From Sulfomarinibacter sp963741385 (GTDB taxonomy: Bacteria; Acidobacteriota; Thermoanaerobaculia; Thermoanaerobaculales; Sulfomarinibacteraceae), in NCBI GenBank assembly GCA_963741385.1, contig CAVUHO010000014.1, forward strand, positions 248,001 to 312,000: a stretch of DNA of 64,000 nt, read 5' to 3'. Below, one piece after another: positions 40,448 to 50,114 of this stretch (within the stretch, counting starts at the first letter, position 1; the number at the start of each line of letters is the position of its first letter). A model generated the notes under the pieces. That model searched no databases, was not told the origin of the DNA, and was given only the letters and a program-made list of their open reading frames with translations. The position numbers and the translations under genes are program-made.

Positions 40448-43111
40448 ATGACAATTGAAGCCGGGCGACGACTCGGACCGTATGAAATCGAAAGTGCGAT
40501 CGGCGCCGGCGGCATGGGCGAGGTCTACCGGGCGCTGGACACCAGGCTGGATCGCGTTGTGGCGATCAAGGTTCTCCCGGCCCACCTTGCGGAGAACCCC
40601 GAGTTGCGGCAGCGCCTCGAACGAGAGGCCAAAGCCGTCTCCAGCCTCTCGCACCCCAACATCTGTCCGCTGTATGACATCGGACACGAGGACGGGATCG
40701 ACTACCTCGTCATGGAGTTCATCGACGGGGAAACCCTCGGAGAGCGGCTGACCAAAGGGCCGCTGTCTCTCGAGGAAACGCTGAAGTACGGGGTCCAGAT
40801 CGCGGATGCCCTCGAGAAGGCCCACCGCCAGGGGATCGTCCACCGCGACCTCAAACCGGGAAACATCATGCTGACGGCATCCGGCGCCAAGCTCCTCGAC
40901 TTCGGTCTCGCCAAGGCCGACAGCGTCGTCGGGGGACGTGACGCCGACCTCACCAAGACCCCGACCGTCAGCCAGCCGCTGACCGCGGCCGGCACCGTGC
41001 TCGGCACCTATCAGTACATGGCTCCGGAGCAACTCGAGGGCAAGGACGTCGATTTCCGCACCGATATCTTCTCGTTCGGCGCGGTGCTCTACGAGATGGC
41101 GACGGGACGGCGCGCCTTTTCGGGCGCCTCCCAGGCGAGCCTGATCGGCGCCATCATGCACGAGGCGCCGGCCCCGGTGTCCTCGATTCAGCCGATGACG
41201 CCGCCGGCCTTTGACCGGGTGGTGCAGACCTGCCTCGCCAAGGACCCCGAGGAGAGGTGGCAGACCGCCCACGACGTCAAACTGCAGCTGAAGTGGATCG
41301 CCGAAGGCGGTTCGGTGATGGGGCTGCCGGCGCCGGTGGCGGCGCGCCGCAAGAGCCGCGAAAAGGTTGCGTGGGCGGCGGCCGCCGTGGCCGCGCTTGC
41401 CGCCACCGTGTTTGCGGTTGGATTCTTCCTGCGGACGCCGGCCACGCCGCGCCAGGTGCGGTTCGAGATCGCACCGATACCGCAGTTGACCCAGGTCGGT
41501 TCGCCGCGGCTGTCGCCTGACGGCCTCCACATGGCGTTTCACGGCATCGACGGTGAAGGCAACTCCCAGATCTGGTTGCGGGACCTGTCGAGTCTCGAGG
41601 CGCGACCCATCGCCGGCACCGAGGGCGCCGGGACCGGTGCCGAAAACGAATCGCGGCCGATCTGGTCGGCCGACAGCCGCTATATCGCTTTCTTCATCGG
41701 CACCAAACTCAAGAAGGTGCCGGTTTCGGGCGGGCCCGCCCAGACCATCTGCGAGGCCGCCGGTGCGGACGGCAGCTGGAGCAGCCGCGGGGAGATTGTG
41801 TTCGATGGCTCGGCTGCCGATCCCCTGTGGCGGGTCTCAGCAGCGGGCGGCATCGCCAAAGCCGAGGTTTCGCCGGCGGATCTCGAAGGCGTGGTTTCGG
41901 TGGGCTGGCCCGAGTTTCTCCCCGATGGCCGCCGTTTTCTGTACATCGGCGAACCCGAAGGCGGGACCTCGACCGTGATGCTGCACACCCTCGACGACAA
42001 GGCCGACGTGGTGCTGACCACTGCCGATTCCCGGGTCCAGTATGCGGAGCCGGGCTATCTCATCTACGTGCTCGACGGGATGCTGGTGGCCCACCCCTTC
42101 GACGCCGACAAGGGCGAAATCACTGGAGAACCGATGCCGCTGGCCGACAATATCGGCGCCAGCGCGGTCGGGCTCGCGGACTTCTCGGCATCCACCGACC
42201 GCACTCTCGCCTTTCGCAGTGGCGAATCGGGCGGACGTCAACTGAGGTGGTTCGACCGCGAGGGGCGCCAGCTCGGCGATCTCGCGGCGGCGAACGAATT
42301 CCGCAACTTCAGGCTTTCTCCCGACGGCCGGAGGGTGGTGACCGAAATCGTCGACCAGGCCGCCGGGAACCTCGATTTGTGGATCCACGACCTCGAGCGC
42401 GGCACGGCGTCCCGATTCACCTTTGATGCCGGCAACGATGGCGGTCCGATGTGGACGCCTGACGGCGCGAACGTCATCTACACCTCCGCCAAGGAGGGGA
42501 GTGTTTCGCTCCTCCGCAAAGCGGCTTCCGGAACCGGTGCCACAGAAGTCCTCCTTTCGTCGGAATCAAACATCCTGGCGGGAGACATGGCCCCCGACGG
42601 AAAGCACCTGTTGTACATGACCAACGGCGGTGAGACCTCCTGGGACATCTGGGCCCTTGCGTTGGACGGCTCCGGAGAGACCTGGCCGTTGCTCCAGTCG
42701 GAGTTTGTCGAGGTGCGGCCGAGCTTCTCGCCCGACGGCAGGTGGTTTGCCTACAACTCGAATGAGTCCGGGAAACAAGAGGTGTACGTGCGCCAGTTCC
42801 CGGGACCCGGAGGTCAGTGGCAACTCTCCACCGACGGCGGCAGCGAACCCATGTGGAGCGCGGATGGTCACGAGATCTTCTACATCGATTCCGGGCGCAA
42901 CCTGGTGTCGGTGCCGGTGACAACGACTGACACTCTCGAGGCCGGTCTTCCTGAAATGCTTTTCGACCCGCCGATCTTCCCGGTGACCCAACGCGAGCGC
43001 TACGTGGTGACGCGTGACGGTCAGAAGTTCCTGATGCTGTCGACGACGTCGGGGGTGTCGGTGCGGCCGACCACGGTGGTGCTCAACTGGGATCTCGGCC
43101 TCGAGAATTGA
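40448..43111 (+). CDS. Ser/Thr protein kinase with C-terminal TolB-like propeller
   Basis: An 887-residue membrane kinase. The Hanks-type domain (about 1-270) has the glycine loop IGAGGMGEVYRALD, AIKVLPAH (catalytic Lys), HRDLKPGNIM and LLDFGLAKAD, and YMAPEQLEGK. One membrane helix follows (about 310-330, AWAAAAVAALAATVFAVGFF). The rest is an exported TolB/PD40-type beta-propeller with repeated SPDG motifs (RLSPDGLHMAF, SPDGRRVV, SPDGRWFAYNS). It probably senses an external signal through the propeller. ATG 40448 follows GGGGG. This kinase-propeller layout is common in Acidobacteriota. Confidence 0.92.
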   Translation: MTIEAGRRLGPYEIESAIGAGGMGEVYRALDTRLDRVVAIKVLPAHLAENPELRQRLEREAKAVSSLSHPNICPLYDIGHEDGIDYLVMEFIDGETLGERLTKGPLSLEETLKYGVQIADALEKAHRQGIVHRDLKPGNIMLTASGAKLLDFGLAKADSVVGGRDADLTKTPTVSQPLTAAGTVLGTYQYMAPEQLEGKDVDFRTDIFSFGAVLYEMATGRRAFSGASQASLIGAIMHEAPAPVSSIQPMTPPAFDRVVQTCLAKDPEERWQTAHDVKLQLKWIAEGGSVMGLPAPVAARRKSREKVAWAAAAVAALAATVFAVGFFLRTPATPRQVRFEIAPIPQLTQVGSPRLSPDGLHMAFHGIDGEGNSQIWLRDLSSLEARPIAGTEGAGTGAENESRPIWSADSRYIAFFIGTKLKKVPVSGGPAQTICEAAGADGSWSSRGEIVFDGSAADPLWRVSAAGGIAKAEVSPADLEGVVSVGWPEFLPDGRRFLYIGEPEGGTSTVMLHTLDDKADVVLTTADSRVQYAEPGYLIYVLDGMLVAHPFDADKGEITGEPMPLADNIGASAVGLADFSASTDRTLAFRSGESGGRQLRWFDREGRQLGDLAAANEFRNFRLSPDGRRVVTEIVDQAAGNLDLWIHDLERGTASRFTFDAGNDGGPMWTPDGANVIYTSAKEGSVSLLRKAASGTGATEVLLSSESNILAGDMAPDGKHLLYMTNGGETSWDIWALALDGSGETWPLLQSEFVEVRPSFSPDGRWFAYNSNESGKQEVYVRQFPGPGGQWQLSTDGGSEPMWSADGHEIFYIDSGRNLVSVPVTTTDTLEAGLPEMLFDPPIFPVTQRERYVVTRDGQKFLMLSTTSGVSVRPTTVVLNWDLGLEN

Positions 43112-43141
43112 GCTGAAAACAGCCCCCGGCGGGACATGGGC

Positions 43142-43147
43142 TACACT
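43142..43147 (+). promoter_or_regulatory. -10-like box TACACT, leaderless start
   Basis: TACACT ends six bases before the GTG at 43154. This supports that GTG over the in-frame ATG at 43136, which would place the box inside the gene. Confidence 0.4.
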
Positions 43148-43153
43148 GAAGAG

Positions 43154-43855
43154 GTGGCTCACGAGTGCTGTCTTCGATTTGACCTCGATCTGAGTGAGGC
43201 GCTGGGGAGACGACTGCGCCCCGATGCCATGGTCATTCAGGAGGACCGCAACCTCATGATGGGCGGTGTCGGCATCCTCGACCTCGACAGCCACGACGGT
43301 CTCGACGGTCTCGATGCGGCCTATCAGGCCATCGCGGATCAGCGACCGCTGCCACTTGGACGGTACCTGCTGATGCGCAGCCGCGGTGACGAGGCCTACT
43401 GGACCTACCAGGCGGTGGTCCACGATCTCGAGGAGAGGCCGTCGGCTCGCCCCGGCAACGTGCGCCGGAGCCTGACGGCCATCCTCATCGATGCGATGAA
43501 GAGAGGGATGTCGTCATTGACCGTGGAACCGCTGGGCGTGTGGCACAGCCGCGGCCTGACCGTGGAGGAGATGGTGGAGGCCTTCGAGGCCACCATTCTC
43601 GAGATCAGCCTCGACCTCCGGTCGCCGATGCGTTTGACCCTGCTCCTCGAGGATCTCGACCGGCTCGAGGAGGTGTCCCACCTGCTGCGTTCCCGCCTGC
43701 TGCGCAAGGCCAGCAGGAGCTTTCGCACCGTCGACAACGAATCGGCCCTCGTCGAAGTACGACAGCGCGGGGCGAGACTGATCTGCCGCTTCGTTCCGGG
43801 CTCGCTCTCCGGGTACGCGGTGACCTGCGTCGACCGGCCCAACCAGCCCGCCTGA
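43154..43855 (+). CDS. Uncharacterised protein, possibly a degenerate macro-like fold
   Basis: A 233-residue protein I do not recognise with confidence. The middle (RPDAMVIQEDRNLMMGGVG, then YQAVVHDLEERPSARPGNV, then DAMKRGMSSLTVEPLG) follows the strand-helix rhythm of macrodomains, which bind ADP-ribose. The usual ligand motifs are poor, so this is only a suggestion. The C-terminus is basic (LRSRLLRKASRSFR). It starts 42 bases after the kinase stop on the same strand and may be functionally linked to it. There is no signal peptide or membrane segment. Confidence 0.5.
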   Translation: MAHECCLRFDLDLSEALGRRLRPDAMVIQEDRNLMMGGVGILDLDSHDGLDGLDAAYQAIADQRPLPLGRYLLMRSRGDEAYWTYQAVVHDLEERPSARPGNVRRSLTAILIDAMKRGMSSLTVEPLGVWHSRGLTVEEMVEAFEATILEISLDLRSPMRLTLLLEDLDRLEEVSHLLRSRLLRKASRSFRTVDNESALVEVRQRGARLICRFVPGSLSGYAVTCVDRPNQPA

Positions 43856-43970
43856 CAGGCGGAGCCGGGTCGTTTACGGCTCGCCCGCGAGAGGCCACAA
43901 TGAACGATGGTGGTGGCGGGTCCGAAAGGGCCCGCCTACGGCTTTCCGGAGCTGATGCTATCCTGAGGCC
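43856..43970. promoter_or_regulatory. Leader region of the RNase P RNA gene
   Basis: A GAAA-loop hairpin with a nine-base stem (43915-43936, GGCGGGTCC / GGGCCCGCC, one G-T pair) follows the preceding gene and may terminate it. TATCCT (43959-43964) is a -10-like box six bases before the first base of helix P1 of the RNA. Confidence 0.5.
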
Positions 43971-44344
<374 letters not shown>

Positions 44345-44346
<2 letters not shown>

Positions 44347-44390
44347 ATTTTTCGGGCCGCGGCGCTACGGCGCCGCGGCCCGAAAAATGA
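44345..44390. terminator. 21-bp perfect hairpin behind rnpB
   Basis: TCATTTTTCGGGCCGCGGCGC and its complement flank a TACG loop. It begins at the last bases of RNase P RNA helix P1 and is the probable 3' end signal. The U-run lies in the 5' arm instead of after the stem, so it is not a textbook terminator. Confidence 0.7.
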
Positions 44391-44452
44391 AAAAGGGTGA
44401 TCTGGGTAACAGGTCGAGGTGAAACGGCGATCCGGTTCGGAGGGTTTCGCGG

Positions 44453-44458
44453 TATGGT
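44453..44458 (+). promoter_or_regulatory. -10-like box TATGGT, leaderless start
   Basis: TATGGT ends seven bases before the GTG at 44466, and no Shine-Dalgarno is visible. It overlaps an alternative ATG at 44454. Confidence 0.4.
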
Positions 44459-44465
44459 TGAGAGC

Positions 44466-45359
44466 GTGAAGTCTGCTTGGAAACCGCTCGAGGCCGGCGA
44501 ACCGATCGGGGTGGTTGCCCTGTCGGGGCCGGTGGACCCGGCCAGGCTCGAGGCCGGGCTTGCCATTCTCCGCGGGTGGGGGCACCCGGTCGTCGAGGCG
44601 TCGAATCTCCGTCGCGACGACGGGTATCTCGCCGGCTCCGACGCCGAGCGCCTGGCGGGACTCGACGAGGTTCTGGCTGCGGGCGCGCGATGGGTCATGG
44701 CGGCGAGGGGCGGTTACGGGTCGACCCGCCTCTTACCGTCTGTCTCCCTGCAACGGCTGCGGGACCGCGACGTGAGCCTGATCGGATTCTCCGACCTCAC
44801 GGCCTTCCTCAACCCGCTGGCGCAGAACGGCGGGGCCTTACAGGTCCATGGTCCGATGGTGGCGGCCGGGCTCGCCCGCCCCCACAACGCGGAGCGCCTG
44901 CGCGCTCTGCTCACCGGAGGACTCGCCGGCGAGACGCTCTTCCGCTTCCCCGAAGGCGCCATTGCACGCCCCGGACGTGTGGCGGGTCCTGCCCTCGGGG
45001 GCAATTTATGCCTCGTGACGTCGCTCCTCGGCACCCCGTGGGAGCCGGACTTCGACGGCTGCGTGCTGTTTCTGGAAGAGGTCGCGGAGCCGCATTATCG
45101 CCTCGATCGAATGTTGACCCACCTCCGGGGCTCTGGTAGATTGCGGAACGTGAAAGCATTGATTGGCGGGAGCTTGCGCGGATGCGGACCGGCGTCCGAC
45201 CGGTCGGATCGGTGGCGTCGGATGCTCTTGGAGACCGCGCCGCCGGATGCCCCGGTGGTGGTCGGTCTGCCCTTCGGACACAGTGCGACGAACCTCGCGT
45301 TTCCGATTGGCGCAACCGTCGAACTGGACACCGATCGCCGCCGGATCACGTGGAGATAG
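44466..45359 (+). CDS. LD-carboxypeptidase, S66 family
   Basis: A 297-residue serine peptidase that removes the terminal D-Ala from tetrapeptide muropeptides during wall recycling. The nucleophile region is AARGGYGSTRLLP plus IGFSDLTAFLN with the active Ser. GPALGGNLCLVTSLLGTPW and LFLEEVAEPHYRLDRML provide the Glu of the triad, and PFGHSATNLAFPIGA the His. The GTG start gives MKSAWKPLEAGEPIGVVALS, matching family N-termini better than the ATG 12 bases upstream. No signal peptide is present, so it is cytoplasmic. The next gene starts one base after its stop. Confidence 0.88.
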   Translation: MKSAWKPLEAGEPIGVVALSGPVDPARLEAGLAILRGWGHPVVEASNLRRDDGYLAGSDAERLAGLDEVLAAGARWVMAARGGYGSTRLLPSVSLQRLRDRDVSLIGFSDLTAFLNPLAQNGGALQVHGPMVAAGLARPHNAERLRALLTGGLAGETLFRFPEGAIARPGRVAGPALGGNLCLVTSLLGTPWEPDFDGCVLFLEEVAEPHYRLDRMLTHLRGSGRLRNVKALIGGSLRGCGPASDRSDRWRRMLLETAPPDAPVVVGLPFGHSATNLAFPIGATVELDTDRRRITWR

Positions 45360-45360
45360 G

Positions 45361-46155
45361 ATGGCGAAGTTCAAGGTCACGTCGCGAGAGGTCACCCACG
45401 ATTCGCTGGAACCCATGCGCACCCAGTTTCCCAGGAACAGCGTGGTCTTCAGCGAGGGCGACCTGGGGCTCGCGATGTACGTGATCGAAAGCGGAACGGT
45501 GGAGATCCGCAAGAAAATCGGCGGCAAGGAGACGGTCCTGGCGACCCTGGGTAAGGGCGACTTCTTCGGCGAGATGTGCATGCTCGAGGAAGACACGCCG
45601 AGATCCGCGACGGCCTACGCCGTCGAGGACGTCGCCGCAGTCATGATCGATCAATCCGCCTTCACCTTCATCCTCAAACACAACCCCGAGATCGCCATTC
45701 GCATGATGAGAAAGCTGGTTCTTCGGCTCGAACACACCACCCACCTTCTGGAAGAGGCGGTCGGCCACAAGGTGGATATCGAGCAAAGCGGAATCAAGGA
45801 CCGCCCGGTCTCCAAACCGGACCCCACCGCCCGGCTGGTCGAGATCACGACGGGTATCGTGTTCCCGCTTTCAGCCTCGAAGGAAACCACCGTGGGACGC
45901 ATCGACCCGGTCACCGGCATCAACCCTGAGGTCGATCTCACGCCGGTCGACGGCAAACGGTCGATCTCGCGGCGCCACGCGCGGATCAAACGCGAAGACG
46001 ACGGCACGTTCAGCGTGGTCGAGGACGTGGGCACTATGAACGGGACCTTTGTCAACGGCGTCCGCCTGGCCGCCGGCCGGCCGGTCTCGGTTGTTTCCGG
46101 CGACACCGTGGTCTTCGGCACCATTCAGTGCCGCTTCGAGATCGACGCCGATTGA
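45361..46155 (+). CDS. Cyclic-nucleotide-binding and FHA domain sensor protein
   Basis: A 264-residue cytoplasmic regulator. The N-terminal cNMP-binding barrel (about 15-130) includes VVFSEGDLGLAMYVIESG and GKGDFFGEMCMLEEDTPRSA, the phosphate-binding cassette region. After a linker, a C-terminal FHA domain (about 175-262) has RSISRRHARIKRE and GTMNGTFVNG, the phosphothreonine-binding residues. It lacks a DNA-binding domain, so it likely links cyclic nucleotide levels to phosphorylated partners, for example substrates of the nearby kinase. That link is inferred. It begins directly after the LD-carboxypeptidase stop. Confidence 0.88.
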   Translation: MAKFKVTSREVTHDSLEPMRTQFPRNSVVFSEGDLGLAMYVIESGTVEIRKKIGGKETVLATLGKGDFFGEMCMLEEDTPRSATAYAVEDVAAVMIDQSAFTFILKHNPEIAIRMMRKLVLRLEHTTHLLEEAVGHKVDIEQSGIKDRPVSKPDPTARLVEITTGIVFPLSASKETTVGRIDPVTGINPEVDLTPVDGKRSISRRHARIKREDDGTFSVVEDVGTMNGTFVNGVRLAAGRPVSVVSGDTVVFGTIQCRFEIDAD

Positions 46156-48266
46156 ATAAGCAGCGCGCCCAGGACCCCGGCCGCGCCCCCCTCCACCCAG
46201 ACGACCTGCTGACGGTGCTCGACGGCATCGGGCCGAAGACCGCCGCCTCAATGGCGGCCGAGGGCTTTCACTGCGTCCGCGATCTCCTGTTCCACCTCCC
46301 GCGTCGCTATGAGGACCGCTCCGGTCTGACCTCACTCGACGGCTCCGCTGCGGCGGGCGACTGGATCCTGATCCGCGGCCGGGTCCGCGGTTTGCGGGTG
46401 CGGCGGGTGCCGCGCAGGCGGCTCACCATCGCGGACGGAGTGGTGGTTGATCCGGTTGGGGAGATCCCGGTGGTGTGGTTCAACCAGCCGTGGATCGCAC
46501 GCCGGGTTGACGGCGATCAGGATTTCTACTTTTTCGGTCAGGTGCGCGAAGCGAGGGGCGGCAAGCTGCAGCTGAGCAACCCGGAGATCGAAGAGGTCGT
46601 CGACGAGGGTGAGAGGATCGTCCCGGTCTACCCGCGGATCGGACGCTTCACCGGGAGGCGCTTGCGCCGATTGATCGGGTCCTGCCTGCCGGCCATCGAT
46701 GCTTGCCCTGACCCGCTGCAACCTGCCCTGCGGCAACGCTTCGACCTCCCGGACCTTCCGGGGTGTCTGCGCCGGCTTCACGCGCCTGAGGTGGACGACC
46801 TTTCGGGAGACGCCCCGTCACTGACCGCCGCCCTCAACGAGCGCACCGATCCCTGCCATCGCCGGCTGGCATTCGATGAGCTGCTCGCCTTTGCCTGTGC
46901 GATCGCCGGACGGCGCCGGGACAGGCAGCGGACGAAAGCGCCGCGGGTCACAGCGGCGGCGGCGCGTGCCGCCGCTGAAAAAACGAATTTTCCGTTCACC
47001 CTCACCTCAGCGCAACGAAGGGTGTGCGACGAGATCGCCGCCGACCTCGGGCGGCGGACGCCGATGGCCCGCCTGCTGCAGGGCGACGTCGGCTCGGGGA
47101 AGACGGCCGTGGCCGCGCTGGCGACGGCGATGGTGACGGCGGCCGGGCGCCAGGTCGCGATCATGGCGCCGACCGAACTCTTGGCGGAACAGCACGAACG
47201 GACCCTCGGGCGGTACCTTGCCCCGGCCGGACCTCCGCCCAGTCTCCTCGTCGGCTCGACGCCCGCAGCCGAGCGCCGGAGAGTCCTCGAGGGGCTGGCG
47301 GAGGGAACCGTCGAGGTCGTGATCGGGACCCACGCTCTCTTTCAAGAAGCGGTGAGCTATCGTGATCTCGGGCTCGTCATCGTCGACGAGCAGCACCGTT
47401 TCGGGGTCGTCCAGCGCTCAGCGCTGGCAGCCAAGGGGGAGCACCCCCACCTCCTGGTCATGACGGCGACGCCGATCCCGCGTTCGCTGGCCCTCACCGT
47501 GTACGGCGACCTCGACCTTTCGATCATCGACGAGCTGCCCCCCGGCCGGCGGCCGGTACGCACCGAAAAGCGGCCCGAATCGGCGCGATCGAGGGTCTTC
47601 GACTTTCTGCGCCGGGAGATCGCCGAGGGCGGTCGCGTGTTCGTCGTCTATCCCCTCATCGAGGCCAGCGAAGAGATCCCGGCCGCCGCCCTCGCCGACC
47701 ACGAGGAAGAGGTGCGGCGGCTGCTGCCCGAAGCGGCAGTGGGGAGCGTACACGGCAGGTTGTCCCGCTCCGATCGTGAGGCGGTGACCGCTGAGTTTCG
47801 TGACGGCACCCTCCAGGTGCTGCTCGCAACCACCGTGGTCGAGGTCGGTGTTGACGTGCCCGAGGCCACGGTCATGGTGGTGGAGTCGGCGCAGAGGTTC
47901 GGTCTTTCCCAGCTTCATCAGCTGCGCGGGCGGGTCGGGCGGGGCAGCCGCCAGGCCTGGTGCATCCTCCTCACCGACGAGCGGCCGGGTGAGCCGGCCA
48001 GAGAGAGGCTCGAAGTGATCTGTCGCAGCCAGAACGGGTTCGAGATCGCCGAAGCCGATCTCGAGCAGCGCGGCCCCGGCGAGCTCGTCGGCACCCGGCA
48101 GTGGGGGCCCGCGGGGTTCAGGTTCGCCAACCTCATCCGGGACCGGGTGTTGATCGAGGAAACCAAGAGTCTGGCCGCAGCGCTCGAAAACGACGGTCGG
48201 CTCGAAGAGGTGCGCACGGCGCTGGCGGCGTATCACCCGATCGATGTTCTGGAGGGCGGCAATTGA
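46152..48266 (+). CDS. recG: ATP-dependent DNA helicase RecG
   Basis: RecG unwinds branched DNA and reverses stalled forks. About 704 residues from TTG 46152 (a TTGA overlap with the preceding stop) or GTG 46128. The N-terminal wedge/OB domain includes GDWILIRGRVRGLRVRR and VVWFNQPW. Helicase motifs are LLQGDVGSGKTAVAALA (I), MAPTELLAEQHERTL (Ia), IVDEQHRFGVVQR (II), LLVMTATPIPRSLALT (III), TTVVEVGVDVPEATVMV (V) and QLHQLRGRVGRG (VI). The C-terminus is normal. It sits in a run of wall, signalling and metabolic genes with near-zero spacing. Confidence 0.95.
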   Translation: MNKQRAQDPGRAPLHPDDLLTVLDGIGPKTAASMAAEGFHCVRDLLFHLPRRYEDRSGLTSLDGSAAAGDWILIRGRVRGLRVRRVPRRRLTIADGVVVDPVGEIPVVWFNQPWIARRVDGDQDFYFFGQVREARGGKLQLSNPEIEEVVDEGERIVPVYPRIGRFTGRRLRRLIGSCLPAIDACPDPLQPALRQRFDLPDLPGCLRRLHAPEVDDLSGDAPSLTAALNERTDPCHRRLAFDELLAFACAIAGRRRDRQRTKAPRVTAAAARAAAEKTNFPFTLTSAQRRVCDEIAADLGRRTPMARLLQGDVGSGKTAVAALATAMVTAAGRQVAIMAPTELLAEQHERTLGRYLAPAGPPPSLLVGSTPAAERRRVLEGLAEGTVEVVIGTHALFQEAVSYRDLGLVIVDEQHRFGVVQRSALAAKGEHPHLLVMTATPIPRSLALTVYGDLDLSIIDELPPGRRPVRTEKRPESARSRVFDFLRREIAEGGRVFVVYPLIEASEEIPAAALADHEEEVRRLLPEAAVGSVHGRLSRSDREAVTAEFRDGTLQVLLATTVVEVGVDVPEATVMVVESAQRFGLSQLHQLRGRVGRGSRQAWCILLTDERPGEPARERLEVICRSQNGFEIAEADLEQRGPGELVGTRQWGPAGFRFANLIRDRVLIEETKSLAAALENDGRLEEVRTALAAYHPIDVLEGGN

Positions 48267-48305
48267 TGGCACAATGGAACGAGCCCGAAGGGCAGGGGAG
48301 GTGAC

Positions 48306-48776
48306 GTGTCGGACGAGAGCGCCATTCGGACATTTGAAAACGGCGATGTCTACCAACGGCTGCGGCAGCGGATCACCGCATGGTTGGCCTCCCGCGAGGG
48401 ACGGGCCTGCCGTTTCGCCGATCGACTCCTGCTCCTTCCGGATTTCGTCCACCTGCTGGTACGGCTGGCCCTCGACCGGCGGGTGCCGACGGAGCTCAAG
48501 ACCCAGACCGCCGCGGTCCTCGCCTACGTGGCGCTGCCCCTCGATCTGGTCCCAGAAATCCTGGTCGGCCCGGCCGGGTTTGCCGACGATCTGCTGCTGG
48601 TGGTCCTGATGATCCGGCGGCTGCTCGGCGGCGTCCCCTCCGAGGTGGTGAGCACCCACTGGGCCGGTCCGCGCGAGCTCCTGCAGACGACCCGGGATGT
48701 GATGGAGGCGGCGGAAGAGATGGTCGGTGAAAGAGTGTGGAGACGATTGCAGCGCATGGTCGGAGGAGTGCAGTGA
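48306..48776 (+). CDS. DUF1232 (YkvA-family) protein
   Basis: A 156-residue protein with the DUF1232 core: LPDFVHLLVRLALD, AYVALPLDLVPEILVGPAG and ADDLLLVVLMIRRLL. In this family the PxDLxP and DD elements are conserved and helices are membrane-associated. The function is unknown. GTG at 48306 has GGGGAGG upstream. Its stop overlaps the next GTG (GTGA), so it is coupled to the aminotransferase. Confidence 0.8.
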   Translation: MSDESAIRTFENGDVYQRLRQRITAWLASREGRACRFADRLLLLPDFVHLLVRLALDRRVPTELKTQTAAVLAYVALPLDLVPEILVGPAGFADDLLLVVLMIRRLLGGVPSEVVSTHWAGPRELLQTTRDVMEAAEEMVGERVWRRLQRMVGGVQ

Positions 48777-50089
48777 CCACAGACCGGAAAATCCAATCGA
48801 CATCGGCCCCCGACCTCGTGGTCGCCGAAAACCAGCTCGCCAGCGTCGACACCAGCCCCGCCTCGATGCTTCCGATCCCCGGCAGCAGGATGTTCGAGAT
48901 CAACGAGGCCCTCAAGGTCTACCTCGAACGGGAGCCCGGCGGCACCGTGTTCGACGCCAGCCAGGGCGACGGAGGCGCCAGCCTGCCCGGTGTCTCGCGC
49001 GAGATCCTGGACGAAGCCCACCGCCTCCAGGTCGAGCACGGCACGGGTTATGACAAGCCCTTCGGGACCCCGGCCTTCCGCAAGGCCGTGGTGGAGGATT
49101 ACTGGGGGCTCGACAGCGCCACCGGGTGGGGCCCGGCCAACGTCATCGCCTGCCAGGGCGGACGCGACGCACTGGTCAAGGCCTACGACGCGATCCAGTT
49201 TCTCGGCCATCAACGCCGCGGCGACTTCGTCGTCGTTTCGCGGGTGCCGTGGATCTCCTACAACTGGGGTCCGTACGCAATGGGCGCCAACGTCATGCTC
49301 GCCCCGGGGTTGGAGGAGGACGCGTGGGCCCTGACCCCCGAAGGGATCGCCGCCTGCAGCGAGGCCGCAGCGGGGTTCGACGGGCGCCGGCCGGCCCTGG
49401 TGGTCATCACCAGCCCGGACAACCCGACCGGACGCAGCATGAGCCCCGACCGGCAGATCGCCATCGCCAGGGCCGCCTTTGCCGCCGGCGCGCCCTACGT
49501 GCTCTTCGACTGGATCTACCACCGTGTGACGGACGGCGAACCGCACGACCTCAATGCCTTTCTCGGCGCCCTCGACCCCGCCGAGCGCGAGCGGTGCATC
49601 TTCCTCGACGGTCTCACGAAGTCCCTCGGCGCGAGCAACATCCGCAACGCCCACCTGGTGGCGCCGGTGCCGGTGGTGAAGTTCATCCAGGGCCGGGCGT
49701 CACACGCGGTGATCCCCTCGTTCCACAGCCAGGCGGTCGCGATCGCGGCCTACCGCATGGGGTTCGACAGCGCCGCCGCGGACATCGTCGGGCCTACCAA
49801 CGCCAGCCGCAAGGTCGTCGAGACCTTCCTCGCCGGCCACGAAATCCGCCACATCCTCGGCAAGGGCTACTACGCATTCCTCGACATGACGCCGTGGCTG
49901 GAACCCGCCGGGCTGGCCGACGCCACTGAACTCGGGACCGTGCTCGCGGAGAAATTCGGGCTCGCAGTGGTTCCGGGAGGCTTCTTCTCGCAGTACGGCA
50001 AGAACTGGATCCGCTTCTCGTACGCCCTCCCCCCGGAGACCACCGCGGGCGCCCTCGACCGGCTGTGGCTGGCGTTGTCCGCGTTGTGA
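48773..50089 (+). CDS. PLP-dependent aminotransferase, class I/II
   Basis: A 438-residue fold-type I aminotransferase. The PLP lysine is in FLDGLTKSLGASNIRN. The Asp and Tyr contacting the cofactor are in VLFDWIYHRVTDG. ACQGGRDALVKAYDA is the phosphate-binding turn, TSPDNPTGRSMS holds the conserved Asn, and WIRFSYALPPE the substrate-binding Arg. The N-terminal VFDASQGDGGASLPGVS is typical of the family. It is coupled to DUF1232 upstream and followed 25 bases later by the ligase-M20 fusion, so the two enzymes probably act on the same compound. The substrate is unknown. Confidence 0.85.
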   Translation: MTTDRKIQSTSAPDLVVAENQLASVDTSPASMLPIPGSRMFEINEALKVYLEREPGGTVFDASQGDGGASLPGVSREILDEAHRLQVEHGTGYDKPFGTPAFRKAVVEDYWGLDSATGWGPANVIACQGGRDALVKAYDAIQFLGHQRRGDFVVVSRVPWISYNWGPYAMGANVMLAPGLEEDAWALTPEGIAACSEAAAGFDGRRPALVVITSPDNPTGRSMSPDRQIAIARAAFAAGAPYVLFDWIYHRVTDGEPHDLNAFLGALDPAERERCIFLDGLTKSLGASNIRNAHLVAPVPVVKFIQGRASHAVIPSFHSQAVAIAAYRMGFDSAAADIVGPTNASRKVVETFLAGHEIRHILGKGYYAFLDMTPWLEPAGLADATELGTVLAEKFGLAVVPGGFFSQYGKNWIRFSYALPPETTAGALDRLWLALSAL

Positions 50090-50114
50090 GCGAACCGGCG
50101 GCGGAGTCGCAGTG

